A stretch of 64,000 nt of DNA from contig CAWBSE010000004.1 of assembly GCA_963791425.1 (NCBI GenBank), forward strand, positions 682,001 through 746,000. The letters are read 5' to 3'. Below are positions 55,425 through 64,000 of this stretch, in pieces. This DNA comes from DATBLE01 sp963791425. Lineage in GTDB: Bacteria > Actinomycetota > Thermoleophilia > Gaiellales > Gaiellaceae. Each line of letters opens with the position of its first letter. Position 1 is the first letter of the stretch. A program made the translations under genes and the position numbers. The notes under the pieces were generated by a model. That model ran no database searches. It was given only the letters and a program-made list of their open reading frames with translations, and was not told where the DNA came from.

Positions 55425-57249
55425 CTAGAGCCCGGGCGGGCGGCCGTTGACGGGCTCGAGCTCGAACAGGAGCTGGCCGTACTCGACCGGCGCGGCGTTC
55501 TCCGGGTGGATGCGCCGGACGATGCCCTCCTGCTCCGCCTTCACCTCGTTCATCAGCTTCATCGCCTCGAGGATGCAGAGCGTCTGGCCGGCGCCGACCG
55601 CGTCGCCCTCCTGGACGAACGGCGGCGAGCCGGGCGACGACGCGCGGTAGAACGTGCCGACCATCGGCGCCTCGACCCGGATCATCCCCGGGTCGACCGG
55701 CGGCGCGGCGGGCGCGGCGGCCGTCGTCTCCTCCTCGGGGCGCAGCCCCGCGGCCGCTGGTGCGGCGGCGGCGGGCATGTCGGCGAGGTCGGGCGTGCGG
55801 CGAACGGTCACGCGCAGCCCGGCGTCCTCGATCGTCACCTCGCCGACGCCGGAGTCCTGGACGATCCGGACGATCTCGCGGATCCGCTCGGCCCGGGTCG
55901 CGTCCACACCACTGCCCTCGAGCGAGTCCTGTGTGCCGCGGCCGCGGATCGTCCGCAGCAGCGGCTCGGCGTCGTCGCCGAAGAGCGCGAGCAGGATCAG
56001 CTCCTCCTCGCTCGCCGCCAGACCCTTGTGCTCCTTGCGCAGCTCCTCGACGTCGATCGGCTCTTCCTCCGGGAGCTCTCCGCCCGAGAGCAGGGCGACC
56101 GCGCGCTGCACCGCCGGCGAGATCTCCGCGGGCGTGGTGCCGTAACGGCCGGCGAGCAGGGCGCGGAGCTCGTCGACGACGGTCTGGTAGCGCTCGGCGG
56201 CGAGCACGTGCAGGAGCGCCTGCGAGGCGAGCACCTGGCCGATCGGCGCGGCGAGCGGCGGCCAGCCGACCTCGGCGCGGATCGTCTCCAGCTCGGCGAT
56301 CACCTCGTCGAGGCGGTCGCCGGCGCCGTGCGTGCGCAGGTGGACGTCGATCGCGGCGATCAGGCCGGCGGGCAGGCTGTGCTCGGCGGCGCGGGTCGCG
56401 ATGCGCGGGGCGAGCGGCGCGACCGGCTGGTCGCCGATGTGCTCGTCGACGAGGTCAGAGGCCTGCCACAGCTTGTCGACCGTCGACGCCCGTTCCGAGC
56501 CCGAGACCCTCGAGCGCGTCGGCGGCCGCCTCGCCCGAGGCGCGGTGCAGAACGAGCGCGACCGGGTAGACCGCGCACGCGATCAGGTCGACCCCGGCAC
56601 GGGCGGCCTCGATCGCGGCGGCGAGCGCGCCGCCGCCGGCGCCCTGGCAGTAGAAGCCGACGGGCAGGCTGCTCGCCTCCCGGATCGCCTCGACCAGCTC
56701 GCGGACGCGGTGCGGCTCGAGCGAGCCGGACGGATCGTGGAGCAGCACGCGCGCCGCGCCGAGCTCGGGCAGGCGCTGCGCCTGGGCGACGAGCGCGTCG
56801 GTGTCGCCCGACGGGCCGGGGCTGTAGACGAGGCCGGCGTCGAACTCGCGCTCGGCGGCCGTGATCGCCTCGCTCGCCTCCCGCAGGTTCGAGACGTCGT
56901 TCAGCGGGTCGTGGAGGCGGAAGACGTCGATGCCGCTCTCCGCAGCCGACGCGACGAAGCGGCGGACGAAGTCGCCCCCGACGGGCCGCGAGCCGACGAG
57001 GAAGCGGCCGCGCAACGCGAGCGCGAGCGGCGTCTTCGTCCGGGCGCGGATCGCCCGGATCCGCTCCCACGGGCTCTCCACGCCGCGCTTGACCGCGGAG
57101 TCGAAGCAGCCGCCGCCGGAGACCTCCAGGTACGCGAAGCCCGCCCCGTCGAGAATCTCGGCGAGGTCGAGCTGCGCGGACGTGGGCATCACCGCAGCAA
57201 GCGGTTCCTGCCCGAGCAGCCGAAGGGTCGTGTCGACGAGTGCCGGCAC
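55425..57249 (-). CDS. Carboxyltransferase (pyruvate/oxaloacetate type) fused to biotin carrier domain (frameshifted)
   Basis: About 607 residues after removing one extra base near 56481. Residues 1-265 are an HMGL-like carboxyltransferase barrel: VDTTLRLLGQEPLAAVMPTS, FAYLEVSGGGCFDSAVKRGV, FRLHDPLNDVSNL. A PYC/OADA-conserved region follows (VDKLWQASDLVDEHIGDQPV; AALLSGGELP-type). Then comes an AccB-like N-terminal segment (ERIREIVRIVQDSGVGEVTI), an Ala/Pro linker and a biotinyl domain with the biotinylated Lys in CILEAMKLMNEVKAEQ. With AccC it forms a biotin-dependent carboxylase; the acceptor (pyruvate or other) is inferred from the family. Confidence 0.85.
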
Positions 57250-57324
57250 CGGAGGGAGCCTACCGCCGTCCGGCCACGGCGAGGGCTCTCCACCGCCTGT
57301 GCGCGAAATGTTCCACTCTCGTCA

Positions 57325-57350
57325 CACCCCTGGTCTCAGAGACAGGGGTG
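57325..57350. repeat. 26-base palindrome between efp and the carboxylase gene
   Basis: CACCCCT-G-GTCTC-A-GAGAC-AGGGGTG: 12 paired bases with one bulge. It sits in the 144-base non-coding gap after efp, the widest break in this part of the leftward block, so it may end or attenuate the upstream transcript. No T-run. Confidence 0.6.
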
Positions 57351-57393
57351 GAAACGCGGGAAGCTCGCGGCGGCCCGGCGTGGCAGGCGGCGA

Positions 57394-57961
57394 TCAGGCG
57401 CGGCTGATGTAGCGCTTCTCGCGCGGGTCGACCTTGAGGCGGTCGCCCACGTTGACGAACAGCGGCACCTGGACGACAGCGCCGGTCTCCAGCGTCGCCG
57501 GCTTCGTCACGTTCGAGACGGTGTCGCCGCGGATGCCGGGCTCGGTCTCGGTGACGGTCAGCTCGACCGAGGAGGGCATCTGGACGCCCGCGGGCTTGCC
57601 GTCGACCATCAGCAGCTGGACTGAGCTGGACGGCTGCATGAACTCGAGCGCATCCTCCACCGACGCGTGCGTCAGGTGCATCTGCTCGTAGTTCTCCTCG
57701 TCCATGAAGACGACGTCGTCGCCCGAGTCGTAGAGGTACTGGACGTTCTTGACCTCGGTGTGGACCGCGGTTGAACTTCTCGCCCGCGCGGAACGTGCGG
57801 TCGACGACGGAGCCCGACTCGAGCGCCTTCAGCTTCGTCCGGACGAACGCGCCGCCCTTGCCCGGCTTGACGTGCTGGAAGTCGACGATGCGCCACGGCT
57901 CACCGTCGACCTCGATGTGCATGCCGTTCTTGAACTGGTTGGTGGAGACGACGTCGGCCAT
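57394..57961 (-). CDS. efp: Elongation factor P (frameshifted)
   Basis: 188 residues after removing one extra C near 57769. Domain I: DVVSTNQFKNGMHIEVDGEP and DFQHVKPGKGGAFVRTKLKA, with Lys in the loop GKGG that is the modification or contact site. Corrected middle EKFNAVHTEVKNVQYLYDSG, then VFMDEENYEQMHL. C-terminal OB domain PGIRGDTVSNVTKPATLETG and KVDPREKRYISR. EF-P relieves ribosome stalling at polyproline. Everything but the one base is normal, so an error in the sequence is likely. Confidence 0.93.
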
Positions 57962-57981
57962 CGGCGGGGCAGTGTACCGGG

Positions 57982-58534
57982 CTACAGCGGGTAGACCTCG
58001 GCGACCCAGACCGGGCCGGCGAAGCGGTGCGCGACGATCGCGGTGTCCCCGTCCTGGCGGGCGAGCAGGTCACCGATCCCGCGCCGGGAGCGCAGCGTCC
58101 TCCCCGTCGACCAGTCCCGAGGTCTCGCCGCCGACGCGGCTGGCCTCGACCTCGTCGCCGGTCGCGTCCGGCATCTCGAGCACCTCGGCGGCGGTGCCCG
58201 CGGCCGTCCACTCGTCACCTTCGTCCGGCACGGCGATCGCCCAGAACGGCGCCTCGAGGTGGTGAGCGATCGCGCGGACGAGCGGCTCCAGCGCCTCCGC
58301 GGACGCGTCGCCGCCGGAGATCGTGCGGCCGTCCGCCGTGACCGCGAACCGAACCTCGTCGCCGGCCAGGCCCGGCGCCGACGCCTTGACGACCGTGTCC
58401 CAGGGGTCGTCGAGCGGGAGACCCGCGGCGAGCCCGGGGATGTTGAGCGGCGATCCGCCCTCCCAGCCCTCCGGCACCTGGACGAACGGCAGGGCCGCGA
58501 CCGCGGCGGCGAGCTTCTCGGGGACGCTCGCCAT
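57982..58534 (-). CDS. Unknown conserved-looking protein between pepP and efp (frameshifted)
   Basis: About 183 residues after correcting an extra G in a run of four near 58103. The N-terminal part reads ASVPEKLAAAVAALPFVQVP and WEGGSPLNIPGLAAGLPLDD. Then VVKASAPGLAGDEVRFAVTA; after the correction LVDGRTLRSRRGIGDLLARQ and HRFAGPVWVAEVYPL. The start overlaps the pepP stop (TGATG). No family recognised; no signal peptide or membrane segment. Confidence 0.65.
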
Positions 58535-59569
58535 CAGCCGACCGTAACCAGTTCTTTGGTGAAGGACGTGAGCACTTCCGGCCCATTCTCTCCGATGATC
58601 ACGAGGTCCTCGATTCTGATCCCTCCAAGGCCCGGGTGATAGATGCCCGGCTCGACAGTGACGACGCCGTCCGCGACGAGGACATCGTCCGATTCCGGCC
58701 GCAGGCGCGGCTGCTCGTGCACTTCCAGGCCGAGGCCGTGACCCAGCCCGTGGCCGAAGAGCTCGCCGAGACCCTCCGCCGCGATCAGGTCGCGCGCAAC
58801 GGCGTCGACATCGCGGCCGTTCGCGCCGACGACGGTCGCCGCCAGGCTCGTCTCCTGGGCGCGCAGGCAGATCTCGTAGGAGCGCGCCAGCTCCTCGGGG
58901 AGCTCACCGGTGGCGAAGGTGCGCGTGCAGTCCGAGTTGTAGCCGGCGAGCCGCGCGGCGGCGTCGACGACGACCGTCTGGCCGGGCTGGATCACCTCGC
59001 GGCTCGTCGTCGCGTGCGGCGTCGCGCCGTTCGCGCCGGCGGCGACGATCACGTCGAACGCCGGCCCGTCGGCCCCGAGCTCGTGCATCGTCGACTCGAT
59101 CCACCAGGCCAGGTCGCGCTCGGTTCGGCCGACGAACTGCTGCTCGGCGAGCCGGTGGAAGACCTCGTCGGTGATCGCGGCGGCCGCGCGGATCGCGTCG
59201 AGCTCGGCCGGCTCCTTGACGCACCGCACGGTCTCGAGCAGCTCGTGGCGCGGGACGAGCTCGATCCCGCCGCGGTCGAGCACCGCCCAGGCGGCGTAGG
59301 TCAGGTCCTCGGCCTCGAACTCGACGCGCTTCGGCAGGTGCTCGGCCATGCCGGAGAACAGGTTGCGCGAGACCGGCGTGACCTCCAGCCCGAGCAGTCG
59401 CGCCTTCTCGACGTACCGGAAGTCGGTGAACACACGCACGCTGTCGGGCTCGACGAGCAGCGCGGCGTTCGAGCTGTTCGAGGCCGGTCAGGTAGCCGAC
59501 GTTGACCGGCTTCGTGACGAGCAGCGGCGCCTCGATCTCGGCGCGGAGGCGTTCGACGCGCGGGTTCAC
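58534..59569 (-). CDS. pepP: Xaa-Pro aminopeptidase / M24 metallopeptidase (frameshifted)
   Basis: About 344 residues after removing one extra base near 59477, which joins NVGYLTGLE to SSNAALLVEPDSVRV. Creatinase-type N-terminal domain, then the pita-bread domain with metal ligands Asp (VVVDAAARLAGYNSDCTRTF), His (GHGLGHGLGLEVHEQP), and Glu (VVTVEPGIYHPGLGGIRIED). Usually adjacent to efp, as here (one gene between). GTG start overlaps the aroQ stop. Confidence 0.92.
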
Positions 59570-59994
59570 GAGGCGGCCGCCAGGAACTCGAGCGCCTCGC
59601 GGTAGCCGTCCGGCCCCTTGCCGATCACGCGCTTGGCGGCGAAGTCGGCGATCAGCGACACCTTGCGCCAGTCCTCGCGCTCCTCGACGTTCGACAGGTG
59701 CACCTCGACGACCGGCACGGTGAAGAGCTCGACCGCGTCGCGGATCGCGTAGCTGTAGTGCGTCCAGGCGGCCGGGTTCAGGACGACCCCCTCGGCGGCG
59801 TCGAGCGCCTCGTGGCACCAGTCGACGTACTGGCCCTCGTGGTTCGTCTGGCGGCAGCGGACGCGCAGGTCGAGCTCCTTCCCCCACTCGTAGATGCGCG
59901 TCTCGAGCTCCTGGATCCCGAGCCCGCCGTACGTGGCCGGGTCGCGCCGCCCGAGCACGTCGAGGTTCACGCCGTTGAGCACGTCGACATTCAC
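59566..59994 (-). CDS. aroQ: 3-dehydroquinate dehydratase, type II
   Basis: A 142-residue type II dehydroquinase from a GTG: VLNGVNLDVLGRRDPATYGG (catalytic Tyr and loop Arg), QTNHEGQYVDW, LNPAAWTHYSYAIRDAVEL and VVEVHLSNVEEREDW (catalytic His). Step three of the shikimate pathway. It follows the aroK-aroB fusion by 10 bases. Confidence 0.95.
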   Translation of the reverse strand: MNVDVLNGVNLDVLGRRDPATYGGLGIQELETRIYEWGKELDLRVRCRQTNHEGQYVDWCHEALDAAEGVVLNPAAWTHYSYAIRDAVELFTVPVVEVHLSNVEEREDWRKVSLIADFAAKRVIGKGPDGYREALEFLAAAS

Positions 59995-60003
59995 GGCGTG
60001 AGC

Positions 60004-61404
60004 CTAGCCGTCGATCAACTCGTCGAGCGCAGCCCGAACGTCGGCCTCCGGCAGCTCCTCCTCGTAGGCGCCGTCGTCGCCGAGGAGGACGATCCGCAGC
60101 CGGCCCTTCTTGTCGCGCAGGAGCGCCTCCCAGGCGCGGTCGCGGTCGACCCGCACGCGCTCCGGATGGAGCACCTCCTCGACCGCCTTCGTGTCGCGGC
60201 CGGAGAGGCGGAGCGCGGCGAGCAGACCCAGCGCGACCGCGCGCCCGTGCGGCAGCTCGTAGCCAGAGGCCGCCTCGACCGCGTGCCCGAAGGTGTGGCC
60301 CAGGTTCAGCGCGTGGCGCGGGCCGCGGTCGTGCGGGTCGCGGATGCAGAGCGCCGACTTGTACGCCGCGCAGCGGCGCACGAGCTCGTCGTCGGCGAGC
60401 TCCCAAAGCGGCTCGCCCGCGAGCAGGCCCGTCTTCACCACCTCGGCCATCCCGTTCAGCCGCTCGGCCTCCGGAAGGGTCGCGAGCAGCGCCGGGTCGA
60501 TCACGGTGCGCGCCGGCCAGTGGAACGAGCCGACGAGGTTCTTGCCCTCGGGCAGGTCGGCGGCCGTCTTGCCGCCGATCGCCGCGTCGACCTGGCCGAC
60601 CAGCGACGTCGGTACCGCGACCCAGTCCACGCCGCGCAGGTACGTGGCTGCGGCGAAGCCGGCGAGGTCGGTGGTCGTGCCGCCGCCGAGCGCGACGATC
60701 GTCCCGCCGCGGTCGAGCCGGAGCGAACGCCAGAGCCGGTCGAGGTCGTCGGTCCCCTTGCCGTGCACCTCGTGGGTCGACGCGAGCCGCGGGCCGAGCG
60801 CGAGCTGCGCGTCCATGCCGTGGATGCCGGAGACGTGCGCGTCGGCGACGAGCGAGACCGGCCCGTCGCCGGGGACGAGCTCGCCGAGCAGCTCGAGCGA
60901 GCCGACCGCGACGTGCACGCCCGCGGCGGCCAGCACGATGTCGTCGATGTCGGTCGCGACCGCGTCGGCGACCTCGCGGTACAGCGGCAGCCGCTCCTCG
61001 TACAGCGCCCGGAACGCGACCTCCTCCTGCGCCAGGGGCCTCCCCTGGCCGCGCACCCGCTGCCACGCCAGCGTCGGATCGACTTCGACGTAGACCGTCA
61101 AAGCGTTATCGCGCAAGGCCTCCCGGATCCCCGGGCTCGTCACCGCTCCCCCGCCGAGCGCGACCACGGCCGGCTTACCCCCGTGCAGGACCTCGAGCGC
61201 GGCCGCCTGCTCGAGGACGCGGAACTCGACCTCGCCGCGCTGCGCGAAGATCTCCGGGATCGTCGCGCGGGCGCTGTCGGCGATCTGACGGTCGAGATCG
61301 AGGAACCTCCGCCCGAGCCGCTCGGCGACCTGGAGGCCGAGCGTCGTCTTGCCGGCGCCCATGAAGCCGACGAGCGCGAGGTGCTTCGTCAGCGCGCTTG
61401 CCAA
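60004..61404 (-). CDS. aroKB: Shikimate kinase - 3-dehydroquinate synthase fusion
   Basis: A single 466-residue frame from a TTG. Residues 1-165: shikimate kinase with P-loop LVGFMGAGKTTLGLQVAERL, FLDLDRQIAD and ALGGGAVTS. Residues 166-466: AroB with GGTIVALGGGTTTDLAGFAA, VPTSLVGQVDAAIGGKTAAD, EGKNLVGSFHWP and the metal ligands in NLGHTFGHAVE. The AroB half is about 300 residues, shorter than the usual 350, because its N-terminal Rossmann strand region is trimmed. Similar KB fusions exist elsewhere (for example Thermotoga). No frameshift here. Confidence 0.93.
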   Translation of the reverse strand: MASALTKHLALVGFMGAGKTTLGLQVAERLGRRFLDLDRQIADSARATIPEIFAQRGEVEFRVLEQAAALEVLHGGKPAVVALGGGAVTSPGIREALRDNALTVYVEVDPTLAWQRVRGQGRPLAQEEVAFRALYEERLPLYREVADAVATDIDDIVLAAAGVHVAVGSLELLGELVPGDGPVSLVADAHVSGIHGMDAQLALGPRLASTHEVHGKGTDDLDRLWRSLRLDRGGTIVALGGGTTTDLAGFAAATYLRGVDWVAVPTSLVGQVDAAIGGKTAADLPEGKNLVGSFHWPARTVIDPALLATLPEAERLNGMAEVVKTGLLAGEPLWELADDELVRRCAAYKSALCIRDPHDRGPRHALNLGHTFGHAVEAASGYELPHGRAVALGLLAALRLSGRDTKAVEEVLHPERVRVDRDRAWEALLRDKKGRLRIVLLGDDGAYEEELPEADVRAALDELIDG

Positions 61405-62467
61405 TCGATGCGCCCGAGGTAGGCCTGGTAGGCGCCGGTGAAATCGCCGATCGCGTCGCCGCCGAACTTCTCGCGGGCGGCGCGGGCGAGCTCGAACGCG
61501 ACCGACGCCTCGGCGACGACCGCGAGCGCCTCGACGGCCGCAGTGTCGCTGCGCTCGACGAGCGCCTCCGCCGGCTCGCCGGTGGCGAGATCGACCGACT
61601 CGAGCGGCTGCATCAACGTCGGCAACGGCTTCATCGCCGCACGGACGACGATCTGCTCGCCGTTCGAGATACCGGCCTCGATCCCGCCGGCGTGGTTCGT
61701 GTCGCGGTACAGACCCCGGTCGTCGCGGTGGATCTCGTCGTGCGCCTCCGAGCCACGCATCCCGGCCAGCGCGAAGCCGTCGCCGATCTCGACGCCCTTC
61801 ACGGCCTGGATGCCCATCAGCGCGGCGGCGAGCCGTGCGTCGAGGCGGTCGTCGCGTGACGCGTACGAGCCGAGCCCGGGCGGCACGCCGGTGGCGCGCA
61901 CCTCGACGACGCCGCCGACGGTGTCGCGCGCCGCTCTCGCCTCGTCCACGCGCGCCTCGAGGTCGTCGCCGACGACCGAGCCGGTGACCTCGACCCGATC
62001 TCGCGCAGCAGCGCCTTCGCGACCGCGCCCGCGGCGACGATCACCGCCGTGTGCCGGGCGCTCGCGCGCTCGAGCGCATCGCGGACGTCGTCGAGCCCGT
62101 ACTTGAGGACACCTGCGAGGTCGGCGTGGCCGGGGCGCGGAAGCGTGACCGGCTCCTTGCCCTTGCCGGTCGGCTCGCCCTCGGGCGGGAACGGGCTCAT
62201 CCCCCACGTCCAGTTCTTGTGGTCGCGGTTGAAGACGACGAGCGCGAGCGGCGTCCCGAGCGTGCGCCCGTGCCGCAGGCCCGCGTAGACCTCGACCTCG
62301 TCGGTCTCGATCTGCTGCCGCGGGCTGCGCCCGTAGCCCTGCTGGCGCCGGCGGAGGTCCTCGTCGATCGCCGCCTTGTCGAGCATCAGCCCGGCGGGCA
62401 GACCGCTGACGATCGCGACCAGCGCGGGGCCGTGCGACTCGCCGGCGGTGACGAGATCGAGCTTCAT
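61389..62467 (-). CDS. aroC: Chorismate synthase (one-base deletion)
   Basis: 359 residues if one missing G is restored near 61995 (ALLREIG to VEVTGSVVG). FMN-binding signatures: TAGESHGPALVAIVSGLPAG, GYGRSPRQQIETDEVEVYAG, PRPGHADLAGVLKYGLDDVR and ASARHTAVIVAAGAVAKALL. C-terminal NHAGGIEAGISNGEQIVVRA and MKPLPTLMQPLESVD. Last common step to chorismate. Starts inside the aroE stop (ATGA). Confidence 0.94.
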
Positions 62468-63147
62468 GCCGACAAGCCTACGGCGGCGCGCATGACATCG
62501 ACGGGCGCGGGCATGCCCGTCCAGATCTCGAACGACGCCGCGCCCTGTGCGACCAGCACGTCGAGGCCGGAGATCACGGTCGCGCCGGCCTCGCGCGCGG
62601 CGCGCCCTGTTGCCGTTTCTGGATACGGGAGGTCGATCAGTGTCTGCCCCGGCGCCACGGCGAAGAGGACGTCGTCCCGCTCGGACGTGGCGTGGACGAC
62701 CACGTCGGCGTCGGACACCTCCGGGGGCCAGTCCCCCCGCCGCGAGAAGACGCGCGCGCCCGGCAGCGCAGCCCGGAACGCCGCCGCCGAGCCGCCGGAG
62801 CCGACGATCGCGGGCCGCTCGGCCGTGATCCCGTCGAGTATGGCGGCGTCGGTCGAGAGCCCCTCCATGCGGCCGTCACGGACGACCAGCACGTTGACCG
62901 AGTCGAGTTCCGTGTCGCACGCGGCGGCGGCGGCGGCCTTGTGCGGCGCCGTGACGTTCGCACCCGCGAAGCCGAGCGCCACGAGCCCGCGGACGGCGTC
63001 CTCGACCCGACCTTCGTCGACGGGCAGCGGCAGGTACGCCCAGTCGAGCCCCCGCGCGGCGAACGCGGCGTTCTGCATCGCCGGCGAGCGGGAGTGCTCG
63101 ACAGGGTTGCCGATCAGGCCGACCAGGCGTGTCGCGCCGCCGATCAT
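62464..63147 (-). CDS. aroE: Shikimate dehydrogenase
   Basis: 227 residues, shorter than the usual 270. Substrate domain: LIGNPVEHSRSPAMQNAAFA, VTAPHKAAAAAACDTEL (catalytic Lys), then Asp in GLSTDAAILDGI. Reduced Rossmann domain: AIVGSGGSAAAFRAALPGAR with VFSRRG for NADP. Starts inside the mltG stop (ATGA). The shortened loops mean it could be a YdiB/AroE-like variant, but the setting with aroC, aroKB and aroQ supports AroE. Confidence 0.9.
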   Translation of the reverse strand: MIGGATRLVGLIGNPVEHSRSPAMQNAAFAARGLDWAYLPLPVDEGRVEDAVRGLVALGFAGANVTAPHKAAAAAACDTELDSVNVLVVRDGRMEGLSTDAAILDGITAERPAIVGSGGSAAAFRAALPGARVFSRRGDWPPEVSDADVVVHATSERDDVLFAVAPGQTLIDLPYPETATGRAAREAGATVISGLDVLVAQGAASFEIWTGMPAPVDVMRAAVGLSA

Positions 63148-64000
63148 CCGTACCCGTGCGCCGCCTTGTACGCGTTGAAGTCGTCGAAGCTGGCCGTGAA
63201 GTAGTGGTGGCGCTTGTCGGGCTTGGCGACGAAGTAGAGGTAGTCGACCTTCGCCGGATGCGCCGCCGCCTGCATCGACTTGAGGCCGGGATTGGAGATC
63301 GGCGTCGGCGGCAGTCCCTTGTACAGCCGGGAGTTGTACGGCGTCGGGTTGCGCAAGTCGGCGTTCGTCAGGGACTGCGTGCCGGGGACGCCGAGCGCGT
63401 AGCGGATCGTCGCGTCGATCCCGAGCGGGATGTGCGCGTGCAGGCGGTTGTAGATGACCGCGGCGATCAGCGGCCGCTCGGAGTCGACCACCGCCTCCTT
63501 CTCGATCATCGACGCGATGGTCAGGACGTCGTACGGCGTCAGGTTCTTCGAGCGCGCGTAGCCGAGCTTGACCTTCCCCCAGTTCTGGGTGAACGCGGCG
63601 AGCTGCTTCTTCACGAGCCGCGGCGCGTGGTCGTTGTCGTAGATGTCGTACGTGGCCGGGAAGAGGAATCCCTCGAGGTTGCGGCGCTTGCCGTCGCCCG
63701 CGAACTTCCCGGGCAGCGCCGACGCGTCGGTCGCCTTCAGGTACTGGACGGCGCTGATCGCGGGGCTGACGGCGTGCGCCTGCGCCGCCATCTCCGCGCG
63801 GGTGTACCCCTCGGGGAAGAGCACCTTGAGGATCGTCGGCGCGACAACCGTGGTCGGCGGCGGCGCGGTCTTGCGGTGGCCCTGGAGCAGCGCGACGCCG
63901 GCCCACGCGCAGACGGCGAGCACCGCGAGCACGACGACCAGGGCCACCAGCCGCCGCCGGTAGACCTGCTCGCGGCGCGGCCGCTTCAGCTCCGGTGGCT
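63144..64000 (-). CDS. mltG: Endolytic murein transglycosylase MltG (5' end beyond the window)
   Basis: The visible 285 residues include a basic segment (ELKRPRREQVYRRRL), one membrane helix (ALVVVLAVLAVCAWAGVALL), a LysM-like region (TILKVLFPEGYTRAEMAAQA), EGFLFPATYDI and the catalytic Glu in TIASMIEKEAVVDSERPLIA. The end TPISNPGLKSMQAAAHPAKV and YFVAKPDKRHHYFTASFDDF is typical of YceG/MltG. It cleaves nascent glycan strands at the membrane. The frame is open to the window edge, so the true start is not seen. Confidence 0.93.
   Translation of the reverse strand, partial: PPELKRPRREQVYRRRLVALVVVLAVLAVCAWAGVALLQGHRKTAPPPTTVVAPTILKVLFPEGYTRAEMAAQAHAVSPAISAVQYLKATDASALPGKFAGDGKRRNLEGFLFPATYDIYDNDHAPRLVKKQLAAFTQNWGKVKLGYARSKNLTPYDVLTIASMIEKEAVVDSERPLIAAVIYNRLHAHIPLGIDATIRYALGVPGTQSLTNADLRNPTPYNSRLYKGLPPTPISNPGLKSMQAAAHPAKVDYLYFVAKPDKRHHYFTASFDDFNAYKAAHGYG

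Overview
The window is very GC-rich, almost intergenic-free bacterial chromosome. The order tlyA-nadK-recN-steA-steB-pyrG (52.8 to 44.1 kb) matches the Mycobacterium/Corynebacterium arrangement. Together with the SteA/SteB pair, ImuB/DnaE2, DUF6504, a MurA with Asp instead of the catalytic Cys, and LexA boxes of the Gram-positive CGAAC-N4-GTTCG type, this points to Actinomycetota, probably a deep-branching class such as Thermoleophilia (the class is inference). No rRNA, tRNA, CRISPR array, transposase or phage gene was recognised.

Layout. 0-11 kb: pgeF (cut by the left edge), a CCA-type nucleotidyltransferase, ridA, a HisB paralogue that has lost its metal ligands, a subtilase, murA, an HD protein, a large repetitive secreted protein, a PLP enzyme, an EEP nuclease and a glycosyltransferase. 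11-17 kb: SOS mutagenesis genes dnaE2 and imuB with DUF6504; imuB has two LexA boxes inside its core promoter. 17-24 kb: typA, greA, two cupins, ggt-comB and a zinc-finger rhomboid. 24-33 kb: ppdK and its regulator ppsR, a FUSC-like transporter, a two-component system with a small exported protein, and glyS. 33-37.6 kb: recO operon and mutM, the latter between inverted repeats and strong hairpins. 37.6-40.8 kb: deoA, a methyltransferase and deoB.

40.9-64 kb is read almost entirely leftwards, with most stops overlapping the next start: mltG, aroE, aroC, aroK-aroB fusion, aroQ, pepP, an unknown gene, efp, an acyl/pyruvate carboxyltransferase-biotin carrier fusion, accC, nusB, xseB, ispA, tlyA, nadK, recN, steA, an SRPBCC gene, steB, a GT2-MraY-like fusion, pyrG, a PepT-like peptidase, DUF3866 and ald. 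It joins chorismate synthesis, carboxylation, isoprenoid supply, ribosome and DNA maintenance and envelope synthesis.

Many otherwise intact and often essential genes (murA, efp, aroC, deoA, accC/nusB, steB and others) carry one or two single-base frameshifts, mostly extra bases. They are annotated as whole genes with the break marked, because residual sequencing or assembly error is the likeliest cause. Coordinates and starts were read by eye; no database search was run.
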